From contig JAKJHY010000010.1 in the NCBI GenBank assembly GCA_021648845.1, positions 124,001 through 188,000 of the forward strand: a DNA stretch of 64,000 nt. Direction: 5' to 3'. The notes under the pieces are model-generated. The model saw only the letters and a program-made list of their open reading frames with translations. It was not told where the DNA came from and made no database searches. Numbering within the stretch: the first letter of the stretch is position 1; every line of letters starts with the position of its first letter. This stretch comes from Mycobacterium sp. MBM. GTDB taxonomy: Bacteria; Actinomycetota; Actinomycetes; Mycobacteriales; Mycobacteriaceae. Positions 33,723 to 42,846 of this stretch are shown here, piece by piece. The position numbers and the translations under genes were made by a program.

Positions 33723-34943
33723 GTGAGCCTCACAGATTCCGTTGAGCTGTACTACGATCCATTTGATTACGCCATCGACGACGATCCGTACCCGGTGTGG
33801 CAACGAATGCGGGTCGAAGCTCCGCTGTACCGCAATGACAAGTACAACTTTTGGGCACTGAGCCGCTACGACGATGTCGCGCGGGCCCTTCCGGACTGGG
33901 AAACCTACCGCTCCGGACGAGGCACTACCGCAGACATCCTCTTCAGCGGCATCGAGGTGCCGCCCGGGATCCTCTTGTTCGAAGATCCGCCGCTACACGA
34001 TCTGCATCGGCGCTTGCTGTCAAGGGTTTTCACGCCGCGCCGAATGCTCGCTGTCGAAGACCTCGTGCATGATTTCTGTGCGCGGGCACTGGATCCGCTC
34101 ATCGGGCAGGACGAATTCGACTTCGTCGCCGACCTGGGGGTCATCATGCCGATGCGCACCATCGGTTACCTGTTGGGTATCCCCGAGGACAGTCAACAGC
34201 AGATCAGGGACCTGAACGACAAGGCCATCACCGTTGTCGACGGCACGAGCGATCCCAGTCCGACCATCTTCCAGGATGCCATCGCGATGTTCGCCGAGTA
34301 CATCGATTGGCGGGCAACGCATCCCTCGGACGACCTGATGACCGAACTGCTCAATGCAGAGGTCGAAGATCAGGACGGCACCCGGCGACAGCTCGAGCGC
34401 ACGGAGGTTCTTGCCTACACCGCCATGGTGGCCGGCGCCGGCAACGAAACCACCGCGCGGCTCATCGGCTTCATGGGTCAGCTACTTGGCGAGCATCCAG
34501 ATCAGCGCCGAGAGTGCGCCGCGGATCCGTCGCTGATCCCGTTGGCGGTCGAGGAATCTCTGCGCTACGAACCGCCTTCGCCGGTGCAGGCCCGCTACGT
34601 TGCCCGCGACGTCGAACTCTACGGCCGTACCGTGACCGAAGGCTCCTACATGCTGTTGCTCAACGGATCGGCCAACCGTGATGAGTCGCGCTTCGCCGAT
34701 CCCGATCGATACGACATCCATCGCGCGGGCGGACACTTGAGTTTCGGTCAGGGACTGCACTTCTGTCTCGGTTCGGCGCTCGCGCGGCTGGAGGCGCGAG
34801 TGGCGTTCGAAGAGGTCTTCAAGAGGTGGACCGATTGGGATGTCGACCGCGACGCGGCGACCCGCGCACGAACATCGAGTGTGCGGGGTTGGGCACGGCT
34901 TCCCGTCTCGATTCCGAGTTCAGGACGAGTGCGCAGCATCTAG
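33723..34943 (+). CDS. Cytochrome P450 (fifth of five)
   Basis: A 406-residue P450 with I-helix AGAGNETT, K-helix EESLR and heme loop SFGQGLHFCLG. The start is GTG 33723; the codons upstream fall within the AveC-like gene. The sequence is distinct from the other four. Being the third gene of the small-protein/AveC-like unit, it is expected to be co-regulated by the TetR at 32097-32735 and to use the shared ferredoxin. Confidence 0.93.
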   Translation: MSLTDSVELYYDPFDYAIDDDPYPVWQRMRVEAPLYRNDKYNFWALSRYDDVARALPDWETYRSGRGTTADILFSGIEVPPGILLFEDPPLHDLHRRLLSRVFTPRRMLAVEDLVHDFCARALDPLIGQDEFDFVADLGVIMPMRTIGYLLGIPEDSQQQIRDLNDKAITVVDGTSDPSPTIFQDAIAMFAEYIDWRATHPSDDLMTELLNAEVEDQDGTRRQLERTEVLAYTAMVAGAGNETTARLIGFMGQLLGEHPDQRRECAADPSLIPLAVEESLRYEPPSPVQARYVARDVELYGRTVTEGSYMLLLNGSANRDESRFADPDRYDIHRAGGHLSFGQGLHFCLGSALARLEARVAFEEVFKRWTDWDVDRDAATRARTSSVRGWARLPVSIPSSGRVRSI

Positions 34944-34975
34944 CGATGCGCATCCGAGTCCAGTAGTATCGCTGT

Positions 34976-34991
34976 AATAGCGAATGCTATT
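34976..34991. promoter_or_regulatory. Inverted repeat AATAGCGAATGCTATT, candidate TetR operator
   Basis: Perfect AATAGC-gaat-GCTATT, 104 bases before the amidohydrolase start. It keeps the AATAG-N6-CTATT pattern of the repeat at 32775, with a different centre. This links the amidohydrolase gene to the same regulator. Confidence 0.6.
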
Positions 34992-35094
34992 CGACTCGCT
35001 GTTCGTAGCGATATGCAATGCGTCGCAGCGAGATTGCAGATATGAGCATGCGCTGCGGTCGCGTTGTCGACTGCCAAACGATGGAGGACAAGGC

Positions 35095-36375
35095 ATGAAC
35101 CGTGATGACATGATCCTGATCAGCGTTGACGATCACATCGTTGAGCCGCCGGACATGTTCGAGAATCACCTGCCGCGCAAGTATCGGGATGAGGCACCGC
35201 GGTTGGTGCACAACCCTGATGGCAGCGATACCTGGCAGTTCCGCGACACGGTGATCCCCAATGTGGCGCTCAACGCGGTGGCCGGCCGCCCGAAGGAGGA
35301 GTACGGGCTGGAACCCCAGGGGCTCGATGAGATTAGGCCCGGCTGTTACAACGTCGACGAGCGAGTCAAGGACATGAACGCCGGTGGGATTCTGGGGTCG
35401 ATGTGTTTTCCGTCGTTCCCCGGTTTTGCGGGCCGGTTGTTCGCCACCGAGGATCCGGAGTTCTCGTTGGCTTTGGTGCAGGCCTACAACGACTGGCATG
35501 TCGAGGAGTGGTGCGGAGCCTATCCGGCGCGGTTCATCCCGATGACACTGCCGGTGATCTGGGACCCCGAAGCCTGCGCCGCGGAGATCCGGCGTAACGC
35601 CGCACGCGGGGTGCATTCGTTGACGTTCAGCGAAAACCCCTCGGCGATGGGCTATCCGAGTTTCCACGACTTCGATCACTGGAAGCCGATGTGGGACGCG
35701 CTGGTCGACACCGACACCGTGCTCAATGTTCACATCGGGTCCTCGGGACGGTTGGCGATCACCGCCCCCGATGCTCCGATGGATGTGATGATCACCCTGC
35801 AGCCGATGAACATCGTGCAGGCCGCCGCCGATCTGTTGTGGTCTCGGCCGATCAAGGAGTATCCCGACCTCAAGATCGCGCTATCCGAAGGCGGCACCGG
35901 CTGGATTCCGTATTTCTTGGACCGCGTGGACCGCACATATGACATGCACTCCACCTGGACCGGTCAGGACTTCGGCGGCAAGCTACCCAGCGAGGTGTTC
36001 CGCGAGCACTTCTTGACCTGCTTTATCGCCGACCCGGTCGGGGTGGCGGTGCGTCATGAGATCGGGGTGGACAATATCTGTTGGGAAGCCGATTACCCGC
36101 ACAGTGATTCCATGTGGCCGGGTGCGCCCGAACAGCTCGACGAGGTGCTCACCGCCAACTCCGTACCCGACGACGAGATCAACAAGATGACCTACCAGAA
36201 CGCCATCCGCTGGTACCACTGGGATCCGTTCACTCACATCTCGAAGGAACAGGCCACCGTCGGTGCGTTGCGCAAGGCCGCCGAAGGGCACGACGTGTCG
36301 ATTCGGGCACTGTCGAAGAAGGAAAGCACCGGCGCCAACTTCGCCGACTTCGCCGCCCGCGCAGAAAAGAACTGA
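35095..36375 (+). CDS. Amidohydrolase-family (TIM-barrel) protein
   Basis: A 426-residue member of the amidohydrolase_2 family (ACMSD/LigW-like). It has an N-terminal metal motif DDH at residues 12-14 (VDDHIVEP), LNVHIG and WEADYPHSD for further metal ligands. Family members carry out hydrolytic or decarboxylation reactions on ring acids. GGAGG at 35083-35087 supports ATG 35095. It is 151 bases after the P450 gene with an operator-like repeat between. It marks the right end of the accessory region. Confidence 0.85.
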   Translation: MNRDDMILISVDDHIVEPPDMFENHLPRKYRDEAPRLVHNPDGSDTWQFRDTVIPNVALNAVAGRPKEEYGLEPQGLDEIRPGCYNVDERVKDMNAGGILGSMCFPSFPGFAGRLFATEDPEFSLALVQAYNDWHVEEWCGAYPARFIPMTLPVIWDPEACAAEIRRNAARGVHSLTFSENPSAMGYPSFHDFDHWKPMWDALVDTDTVLNVHIGSSGRLAITAPDAPMDVMITLQPMNIVQAAADLLWSRPIKEYPDLKIALSEGGTGWIPYFLDRVDRTYDMHSTWTGQDFGGKLPSEVFREHFLTCFIADPVGVAVRHEIGVDNICWEADYPHSDSMWPGAPEQLDEVLTANSVPDDEINKMTYQNAIRWYHWDPFTHISKEQATVGALRKAAEGHDVSIRALSKKESTGANFADFAARAEKN

Positions 36376-36501
36376 CCCGGCAAACAGCGGTTTAGGGGGC
36401 AGCAGCGTTTTCGGGCCTCATTGTCGGCGGCGCCGACCTGTCGGTGACCACCGAGGCGGATCTCGTCGCCGCTGTGCAACGGTCCGTGTAACCTGCGGCA
36501 C

Positions 36502-36870
36502 ATGAGCTTCGAGCCTGATGTCTTGCAAGGATTCGTCCAGCGCTACCTGGACACCGTCGTCACTGGAACCGCGCAGGACGTCGCCGCGCTGTACGCCGAG
36601 GACGCCACCCTGGAAGATCCGGTCGGTGGCGGCGAGGTGCACATCGGGCGGCAGGCGATCGCCGGCTTCTACAACAACGTGGCCGGCGCCGAGGTGAAGA
36701 CCGAGCTGCTGTCCTTCCGCGCCGGCGGCAGCGAGGCGGCCTTCGTCTTCGCCATCACCGTCGGCGGTGCCATGCGCATCGAGCCGATCGAGGTGATGAG
36801 CTTCAACGCCGACGGTCAGATCACCTCGATGCGGGCCTTCTGGGGCCCCGCCGATATCACCCAGCTCTGA
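36502..36870 (+). CDS. Ketosteroid-isomerase-like protein (NTF2 fold)
   Basis: A 122-residue protein. Tyr15, Asp39 in LEDPVG and Glu97 in PIEVMSF line up with the Tyr14, Asp38 and Asp99 of ketosteroid isomerase, the last as Glu. Isomerase activity is plausible. A TAACCT hexamer (36489-36494) lies seven bases before ATG 36502, typical of a leaderless transcript; no Shine-Dalgarno is seen. It stands alone between the accessory region and the hemolysin III gene on the other strand. Confidence 0.75.
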   Translation: MSFEPDVLQGFVQRYLDTVVTGTAQDVAALYAEDATLEDPVGGGEVHIGRQAIAGFYNNVAGAEVKTELLSFRAGGSEAAFVFAITVGGAMRIEPIEVMSFNADGQITSMRAFWGPADITQL

Positions 36871-36893
36871 GCCGAGCCGTCCCCGTTTTTCCC

Positions 36894-36937
36894 GGCGAGG
36901 GTCGGGATTCTCGCCGGCGAGCGTGCGGTTTCTCGCC
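36894..36937. repeat. Two tandem 22-base hairpins, probable terminators
   Basis: GGCGAG-N10-CTCGCC occurs twice with no gap: 36894-36915 and 36916-36937. Both can form a six-base-pair stem. They lie in the gap between the convergent ketosteroid-isomerase-like and hemolysin III genes, where transcripts from both sides would end. Confidence 0.55.
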
Positions 36938-36998
36938 TGATTGCCCGGCGTGTCCCCCAACAGACACGCACTCTCGCGGAGGGAAAGGAAGGGGAGGG

Positions 36999-37736
36999 CT
37001 AGAAGACGGCGAACCACATCGCGATGTAGTGGCAGATCGCCGCGACGGCCGTGCACGCGTGGAAGAACTCGTGGTGACCGAATGTCGTCGGCCACGGGTT
37101 GGGCCACTTGAGCGCATAGAGCACCCCGCCGATGCTGTAGAGCGCACCGCCGACGATCAGCAGTACCACCGCCGCGACACCCGCGCCGTGCATGATCGGC
37201 CCGATGAACCACGCCGCGACCCAGCCCAGCAGGATGTAGAGCGGTACCCCCAGCCAGCGCGGCGCCGACGGCCAGAACATCTTCAGCAGCACACCGGCGA
37301 TCGCGCCGCCCCAGACGATCCAGAACAGCACCATGCCCTTGGATTCGGGCAGCGCCAGCAACGCGAATGGGGTGTAGCTGCCGGCGATGAAGATGAAGAT
37401 CATCGAATGATCGAGGCGCTTCATCCACTTTCGGGCGCGCGGTGACTTCCACGTCACCCGGTGGTAGGTGCCGCTGACCGCGAACATCGCCACGATGGTG
37501 AAGGTGTAGAGCAGCGTGGCCAGCCCGGCCCGTGTCGACTCCAGCGACCAGGACACCGCAACCAGGGCGGCGCCGGCGATGAACGCGACCACCGCGGAGT
37601 ACACGTGGATCCAGCCACGGGCGCGTGGGCGACCGAGGAACTGCGCGACCCCTTCGGCGAAAGCCTCGGGCAGATCCTCGGCGTGCCGCACAGCTGCCGA
37701 CCGGTACGGCCGGTTCGAATCGATGGGCGTGGACAT
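36999..37736 (-). CDS. Hemolysin III family membrane protein (Rv1085c-like)
   Basis: A 245-residue protein with seven hydrophobic segments. It has the conserved [25 protein letters not shown] and C-terminal FGHHEFFH signature residues of the HlyIII/PAQR family, which bind zinc. GGGGAGG before ATG 37736 supports the start; seven upstream codons precede the Shine-Dalgarno. It faces the isoprenyl synthase gene, as in M. tuberculosis. Confidence 0.92.
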   Translation of the reverse strand: MSTPIDSNRPYRSAAVRHAEDLPEAFAEGVAQFLGRPRARGWIHVYSAVVAFIAGAALVAVSWSLESTRAGLATLLYTFTIVAMFAVSGTYHRVTWKSPRARKWMKRLDHSMIFIFIAGSYTPFALLALPESKGMVLFWIVWGGAIAGVLLKMFWPSAPRWLGVPLYILLGWVAAWFIGPIMHGAGVAAVVLLIVGGALYSIGGVLYALKWPNPWPTTFGHHEFFHACTAVAAICHYIAMWFAVF

Positions 37737-37792
37737 GTCACCTCCCCTGAGTGGCACGGAACTGCGTCATGATGACAGTAGTCTTGTTGGCT

Positions 37793-38590
37793 GTGGAGAT
37801 CATTCCGCCGCGACTCAAGGAGCCGGCCTACCGGCTGTATGAATTGCGGCTGCGCAAGGAGTTGGCGCAATCGAGATCCCAACTGCCGCGCCACATCGCC
37901 GTGCTGTGTGACGGCAACCGCCGCTGGGCCCGTGACGCCGGGTTCGACGATGTCAGCTACGGCTATCGCCGGGGCGCGGCCAAGATCGCCGAGATGCTGC
38001 GCTGGTGCCAGGCCGCCGGGATCGAGCTGACGACGGTCTATCTGCTGTCCACCGAGAACCTGCAGCGCGACCCCGAGGAGCTGGCCGCGCTGATCGAGAT
38101 CATCACCGATGTCGTCGAGGAGATCTGCGATCCGTCCAACCGCTGGAGCGTGCGCACCGTCGGTGACCTGGCGCTGCTCGGTGAGGAGCCGGCGCGCCGG
38201 TTACGCGATGCCGTCGAGGGGACGGTGGGCACCTCGGCGCCCGGCGCACTGCAGGTCAACGTCGCGGTCGGCTACGGCGGCCGGCAGGAGATCGTCGACG
38301 CGGTGCGCGGTCTGCTGAGCAAGGAACTGGCCAACGGCGCCACCGCCGAACAACTCATCGAATCCGTCACCGTCGACGCGATCTCGGAGAACCTGTACAC
38401 CTCGGGTCAGCCCGACCCCGACTTGGTCATCCGCACCTCGGGTGAGCAACGTCTCTCCGGATTCCTGCTGTGGCAGAGCGCCTATTCGGAGATGTGGTTC
38501 ACTGAGGCGCACTGGCCGGCGTTCCGCCGGGTCGACTTCCTGCGTGCACTGCGCGACTACACCATGCGGCACCGCAGGCACGGCAGGTAA
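37793..38590 (+). CDS. Short-chain Z-isoprenyl diphosphate synthase (Rv1086-like)
   Basis: A 265-residue cis-prenyltransferase, very close to M. tuberculosis Rv1086, the omega,E,Z-farnesyl diphosphate synthase. It has the Asp of CDGNRRWAR, LSTENLQR, RTSGEQRLSGFLLWQ and SEMWFTEAHWP. It makes Z-FPP for decaprenyl phosphate, the carrier for cell wall sugars. Start GTG 37793 gives the VEIIPPRLKEP start seen in Rv1086, and TAGTCT (37779-37784) is eight bases ahead, so the mRNA is likely leaderless. A membrane protein gene follows within five bases. Confidence 0.93.
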   Translation: MEIIPPRLKEPAYRLYELRLRKELAQSRSQLPRHIAVLCDGNRRWARDAGFDDVSYGYRRGAAKIAEMLRWCQAAGIELTTVYLLSTENLQRDPEELAALIEIITDVVEEICDPSNRWSVRTVGDLALLGEEPARRLRDAVEGTVGTSAPGALQVNVAVGYGGRQEIVDAVRGLLSKELANGATAEQLIESVTVDAISENLYTSGQPDPDLVIRTSGEQRLSGFLLWQSAYSEMWFTEAHWPAFRRVDFLRALRDYTMRHRRHGR

Positions 38591-38595
38591 CCGCG

Positions 38596-39954
38596 ATGGC
38601 GGGGCTGTCGGCGGTCGTGTTCGCGCTCAGCTGGTGGCTCGGCTTGTATCTGCTGGCCCGGGACCCGCGCAAACCGGTGCTGGTGCTGGCCGCCGCCGGG
38701 CTGACCAGCTTCGCCGCCGTCGTCGCGCTCGACGCGGTGCGGGTGAGCACCGGATCCGGTGCGCTGGGCCGGATCGAGATCTACCTGGTGGCGCTGCCGG
38801 GCATTTTCTGGTTCGCCGTGCTCGCCGAACTGTCCCGGCCGGGCGAGACCGGGCGCGGCCGGATCCGCGAAATCGTGGCGGTCTGCGCGGTCGCCGCGGT
38901 GGCGTTCGCGGGCGCCACCATGGCGGGCAGCGTGGACGGACCGCTGCGCGCCGGGCACTGGGTGATGTTCGCCGCCGTGTCGGTGCCGTCGCTGGCGGCC
39001 ATGGTGACCGTCGTGCTGCGTCGCGGCCAGCCGGTGCCGGTGGTGCGGTTCGTCCTGGTCGCCACCCTGTTCTTCGCGCTCGGCAACGCGATCCTGGTCA
39101 TCCCGCTCGGCCTGCTGCCGAGCTGGCTGGCGTTGGCCTCCACCGGATTCGACGTGGCATTGCTCGGCATCGCGGTGGCACTCTGGGATGCCTTCGACGA
39201 AGGGCAGGCGTTGCGCGCCGACATGCTGCGCTCGTTCGTCGGCACGGCGGCGATCGCCACCCTGTTCGGTGGGCAGGCGATCATCTCTCTGATGGTCGCG
39301 GGCCCCTCGGCGGCGACGGCGTTGACCGTGCTGTTGTTCACCAGCCTGGCGATCGCCATCGCGATCAACGTGCTGGCCGATCCGCTGGCCGGCGTGCTCG
39401 ACCGGCTGGTGTTCTCGCGCTCACCCGTGCTGCGCGCCGAGCGGGCCGCCCTGCGCGGCACCGAGGCGGCGCTGCCGCTGCGGGCGCGCAACCCGCTCGA
39501 CGACCTCGACGAGGACACCTTCGCCCGGTTGACCCGGCGCGCGTTGGGCCATTACGGCGATCTGTCCAAACTCGTCGCCAGCCCGCTGACCGCGTTGCCC
39601 GTCATCGACGAGCGGTTGGCCGCCCGCGGCGCGGCGGACCAGCCGCTGGAGCGGGCCATCGAACTGAAGGCGTTGCTCGCCGACCGCATCGACGCGCTCA
39701 AACCCCGCGACGGTGCCGAGTTCGGCACCAGCGACCAGTGGCGGCACTACAACTCGCTGTACTTTCCGTACGTGATCGGGGTGCGCGCCTACGCGCAGAA
39801 CGCGACCGCGGCCGGACTCGACCCGGTGGCCCGGCAGGCCTGGCAATGGTTGGTCACCGAAGTACCGCAGCGGTCCCTGCACAACTGGCAGAACGCGGCG
39901 GCCCGCGTCATCGCCGCCGATTTGCGTGGCGGGCTGCCGGCATACACCCGCTGA
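38596..39954 (+). CDS. Membrane protein of unknown function
   Basis: A 452-residue protein with about eight hydrophobic segments in the first 260 residues, then a soluble C-terminal half of about 190 residues (SPVLRAERAALRGTE onward) with RWTxxS-free helices and WRHYNSLYFPYVIGVRAY. The layout, a membrane sensor-like N-terminus and a cytoplasmic part, recalls sensor proteins, but no kinase motif is seen. It starts five bases after the isoprenyl synthase stop, so it is probably co-transcribed. Confidence 0.8.
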   Translation: MAGLSAVVFALSWWLGLYLLARDPRKPVLVLAAAGLTSFAAVVALDAVRVSTGSGALGRIEIYLVALPGIFWFAVLAELSRPGETGRGRIREIVAVCAVAAVAFAGATMAGSVDGPLRAGHWVMFAAVSVPSLAAMVTVVLRRGQPVPVVRFVLVATLFFALGNAILVIPLGLLPSWLALASTGFDVALLGIAVALWDAFDEGQALRADMLRSFVGTAAIATLFGGQAIISLMVAGPSAATALTVLLFTSLAIAIAINVLADPLAGVLDRLVFSRSPVLRAERAALRGTEAALPLRARNPLDDLDEDTFARLTRRALGHYGDLSKLVASPLTALPVIDERLAARGAADQPLERAIELKALLADRIDALKPRDGAEFGTSDQWRHYNSLYFPYVIGVRAYAQNATAAGLDPVARQAWQWLVTEVPQRSLHNWQNAAARVIAADLRGGLPAYTR

Positions 39955-39962
39955 CCTGCGCG

Positions 39963-40001
39963 TGGCAGTGCTTGGCAGTGTCCGGTGTCGATCTGGCAGT
40001 G
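39963..40001. repeat. Three TGGCAGTG direct repeats, helically phased
   Basis: TGGCAGTG lies at 39963-39970, 39973-39980 and 39994-40001, with starts 10 and 21 bases apart, so the three sit on one side of the helix. They are 150-190 bases before the small membrane protein gene at 40155. They may be binding sites for a regulator of it. Confidence 0.45.
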
Positions 40002-40154
40002 CCTTCTGAGCAGGGTCGGAGGGGTCAGAAGCTGTTCCACCCACCGGTGCGGGACGTCCCGCGCATCCGGGGTGCAGGTGCCCGGGTGTCGAGGCTCGCG
40101 GCGGCGTCCCACACCGGTCACGACCCCATCGACCGCCCTGTGAAAGGAAGTTCC

Positions 40155-40559
40155 ATGTCCGCCATCACCGCCCCCGCCGTGTCCACTCGTTCCGACGCCT
40201 TCCTGCGGCTGGCCATGCGCGCCGACGCGGTCATCAGCGGCGTCACCGGCGTCGGGCTGCTGCTGCTGGCCCGGCAGGTCGCCGAGGTATCGGGTACCAC
40301 CGCCGCCGTCGAATACGCGACCGGCGCGTTCTTCGTGTGCTTTGCCGCGATCGTGCTGGCGCTGGCCGCCCGCCCGGCCGTCCGCACGGCCGGACTGCTC
40401 CTGGCGATCGGCAATCTGCTGTTCAGCGTGCTCACCGTCGTGGTGGTGCTCGCCGGTGTATGGCCGCTCACCACCACCGGCGTGATCCTGACGCTCGGCA
40501 CCGGTGCCTACACCTTGGTGATGGCGCAGCTGCAGTACGTCGGCGTCCGTCGCATCTAG
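40155..40559 (+). CDS. Small integral membrane protein, four spans
   Basis: A 134-residue protein with four hydrophobic segments, near residues 23-44, 54-72, 76-100 and 103-125. AAAGGAAG at 40143-40150 supports ATG 40155. No family is recognised by eye. It stands alone, 200 bases after the previous gene, preceded by three phased repeats. Confidence 0.78.
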   Translation: MSAITAPAVSTRSDAFLRLAMRADAVISGVTGVGLLLLARQVAEVSGTTAAVEYATGAFFVCFAAIVLALAARPAVRTAGLLLAIGNLLFSVLTVVVVLAGVWPLTTTGVILTLGTGAYTLVMAQLQYVGVRRI

Positions 40560-40620
40560 TCACCGGTCTCGGCGCGTCGGCGTTCGCCCAGCGACCGCCA
40601 GCGCGCCGAGACCCGCCGTG

Positions 40621-41553
40621 TCAGAGCTTGCGCAGGCGCAGCCGGTTGATCGAGTGGTCGGTGTCCTTGCGCAACACCAGGGTGGCGCGCGGGCGGGTCG
40701 GCAGGATGTTCTCGATCAGGTTGGGGCGGTTGATCGAGTGCCAGATATCGCGGGCGGCGAACACCGCCTGCTCATCGGTCAGCGTCGAGTAATGGTGGAA
40801 ATGCGAGGCCGGGTCGGCGAACGCACCGGCCCGCATCGAGAGGAATCGCGAGATGTACCACTGCTCGATGTCCTCGACACGCGCGTCGACGTAGAGCGAG
40901 AAGTCGAACAGGTCCGAAACCATCAGCGCCGGACCGGTTTGCAGCACGTTGAGACCCTCGAGGATGAGGATGTCGGGTTGGCGGATCATCTGCTTCTCGC
41001 CGGGAACGATGTCGTAGATCAGGTGCGAGTACACCGGCGCGCAGGCCTTGTCGGCACCCGACTTCACCGCGGTGACGAAACGCATCAACGCCCGCCGGTC
41101 ATAGCTCTCCGGAAAACCTTTGCGGTGCATAAGATTTCGTCGTTGCAACTCGGCGTTGGGGTAGAGGAAGCCGTCGGTGGTGACCAGGTCGACGCGGGGA
41201 TGGTGCTCCCAGCGGCCCAGCAGCGCCTTGAGCACACGCGCGGTGGTCGACTTGCCGACCGCGACGCTGCCCGCCACACCGATGACGAAGGGCACCGGCC
41301 GGTCGTTGTGTTGCTCACCGAGGAACTCCGCGGTCGCGGCGAACAGCCGCTGGTGCGCGGCCACCTGCAGGTGGATCAACCGGGCCAGCGGCAGGTAGAC
41401 CTCTTCGACTTCGAGCAGGTCGATCTGTTCACCCAGGCCACGCAGCCCGGTGAGTTCGGCTTCGGTGAGTTTCAGCGGCGTCGCCATGCGCAGCGAGCGC
41501 CATTGGGTCCGGTCGAACTCCACATATGGGCTCGGCTCGCTGGGCCGCGGCAT
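40621..41553 (-). CDS. coaA: Pantothenate kinase, type I
   Basis: A 310-residue enzyme, as long as mycobacterial CoaA (312). P-loop GSVAVGKST near residues 94-102, TTDGFLYPN, and [10 protein letters not shown] are conserved. It phosphorylates pantothenate, the first committed step of CoA synthesis, and is feedback-regulated by CoA in the family. It is divergent from the metallopeptidase-like gene, with 30 bases between the two starts. The position matches Rv1092c. Confidence 0.97.
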   Translation of the reverse strand: MPRPSEPSPYVEFDRTQWRSLRMATPLKLTEAELTGLRGLGEQIDLLEVEEVYLPLARLIHLQVAAHQRLFAATAEFLGEQHNDRPVPFVIGVAGSVAVGKSTTARVLKALLGRWEHHPRVDLVTTDGFLYPNAELQRRNLMHRKGFPESYDRRALMRFVTAVKSGADKACAPVYSHLIYDIVPGEKQMIRQPDILILEGLNVLQTGPALMVSDLFDFSLYVDARVEDIEQWYISRFLSMRAGAFADPASHFHHYSTLTDEQAVFAARDIWHSINRPNLIENILPTRPRATLVLRKDTDHSINRLRLRKL

Positions 41554-41583
41554 ATCTCAAGTCTTGCATCTAACGTTGACGCC

Positions 41584-42798
41584 ATGAACGCCGGTATGGA
41601 TTCGGGCACGTTGATTCGTGAGTACCTGCTGCTCGGCTTGCGGTTCGACCGGCTGGAGGAGGGCTACGTCGACTCCTTCACCGGCGACCCGGCGCTGCGC
41701 AGACAGGTGGCCGACGAGCCGAGCCCGGACCCCGCCGAGCTGGCCCGCCACGCCCAGCGGCTGCTGGCCGAGGTGGCGCGCACCGACGGGCTCGATCCGC
41801 AGCGCGCCGACTATCTGGCCGCGCATCTGAAGGCACTGTCCTGCGCGGGGCGCAAGTTCGCCGGCGAGGACGTCGGCTTCGTCGAAGAGGTGCGCGAATA
41901 CTTCGACGTCGACATCGCCAAGGGCGATCCCGACCGCTACCGGCAGGCACACCATCTGCTCGACAAGGCGCTCGGCGGCAGCGGGCCGCTGGCGGCGCGC
42001 CTGCAGGCCTATCGCGCCGCCGAGGAGATCCCGCCGCAGCGCCTCGAGGAGTGCATTCATGCGTTCTCCTCGGCGCTGCGGGACACCGTGCGGGCCACCT
42101 ATCCGCTGCCCGAGGGCGAGACGATCACCTATGAGGTGGTCACCGACAAACCGTGGTCCGGTTTCAACTACTACCTCGGTGACTACAAGTCCACCGTCGC
42201 CGTCAACGCCGATCTCAAACAGCAGATGTCGAACCTGCCCAGGCTGGTGGCGCACGAGTCCTACCCGGGGCATCACACCGAGCACTGCCGCAAGGAAGCC
42301 GGCCTGGTGGCCGGGCGCCAGCAGGCCGAACAGACGATTTTCCTGGTCAACACCCCGCAATGCCTGATGGCCGAGGGATTGGCTGACCTGGCGCTCTACG
42401 CCGTGCAGGGGCCCTCCTGGGGCGCCTGGGCCGCGGAGATCTACGCGGACCTGGGCCTGCGGTTCGACGGTGAGCGGTCGGCGGCCATCTCCGAGGCCGC
42501 CGCGGCGCTGGCCGATGTGCGCCAGGACGCGGCGCTGATGCTGCACGACGAGCACCGCGATGTCGACGAGGTGGCGGCCTATCTGAGCCGCTGGCTGCTG
42601 GTCACCGACGAGCGGGCCCGGCAGATGCTGCGCTTCCTGTCCTCCCCGCTGTGGCGGGCCTACACCAGCACCTATGTCGAGGGGTACCGGTTGCTGCGGG
42701 CGTGGATCGACGACCGGCCGGCCGAGGTGTCGCTGACCGAACGGTTCGGCCGGCTGCTCGACGAGCCGCTGATCCCGTCCAGCCTGCGGGCGGCCTGA
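41584..42798 (+). CDS. DUF885-like putative metallo-hydrolase
   Basis: A 404-residue protein with an HESYPGHH motif at residues 224-231 (HExxxGHH), typical of DUF885-type predicted metalloproteins related to peptidases. A later glutamate/aspartate ligand cannot be assigned by eye. A TAACGT hexamer (41571-41576) is seven bases before ATG 41584, suggesting a leaderless transcript. It lies between coaA and glyA. The substrate is unknown. Confidence 0.8.
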   Translation: MNAGMDSGTLIREYLLLGLRFDRLEEGYVDSFTGDPALRRQVADEPSPDPAELARHAQRLLAEVARTDGLDPQRADYLAAHLKALSCAGRKFAGEDVGFVEEVREYFDVDIAKGDPDRYRQAHHLLDKALGGSGPLAARLQAYRAAEEIPPQRLEECIHAFSSALRDTVRATYPLPEGETITYEVVTDKPWSGFNYYLGDYKSTVAVNADLKQQMSNLPRLVAHESYPGHHTEHCRKEAGLVAGRQQAEQTIFLVNTPQCLMAEGLADLALYAVQGPSWGAWAAEIYADLGLRFDGERSAAISEAAAALADVRQDAALMLHDEHRDVDEVAAYLSRWLLVTDERARQMLRFLSSPLWRAYTSTYVEGYRLLRAWIDDRPAEVSLTERFGRLLDEPLIPSSLRAA

Positions 42799-42846
42799 CG
42801 GTCGACGGGTTTCGGCGTCCGCCACCACGGCGTTTAGGCTTAGGCC

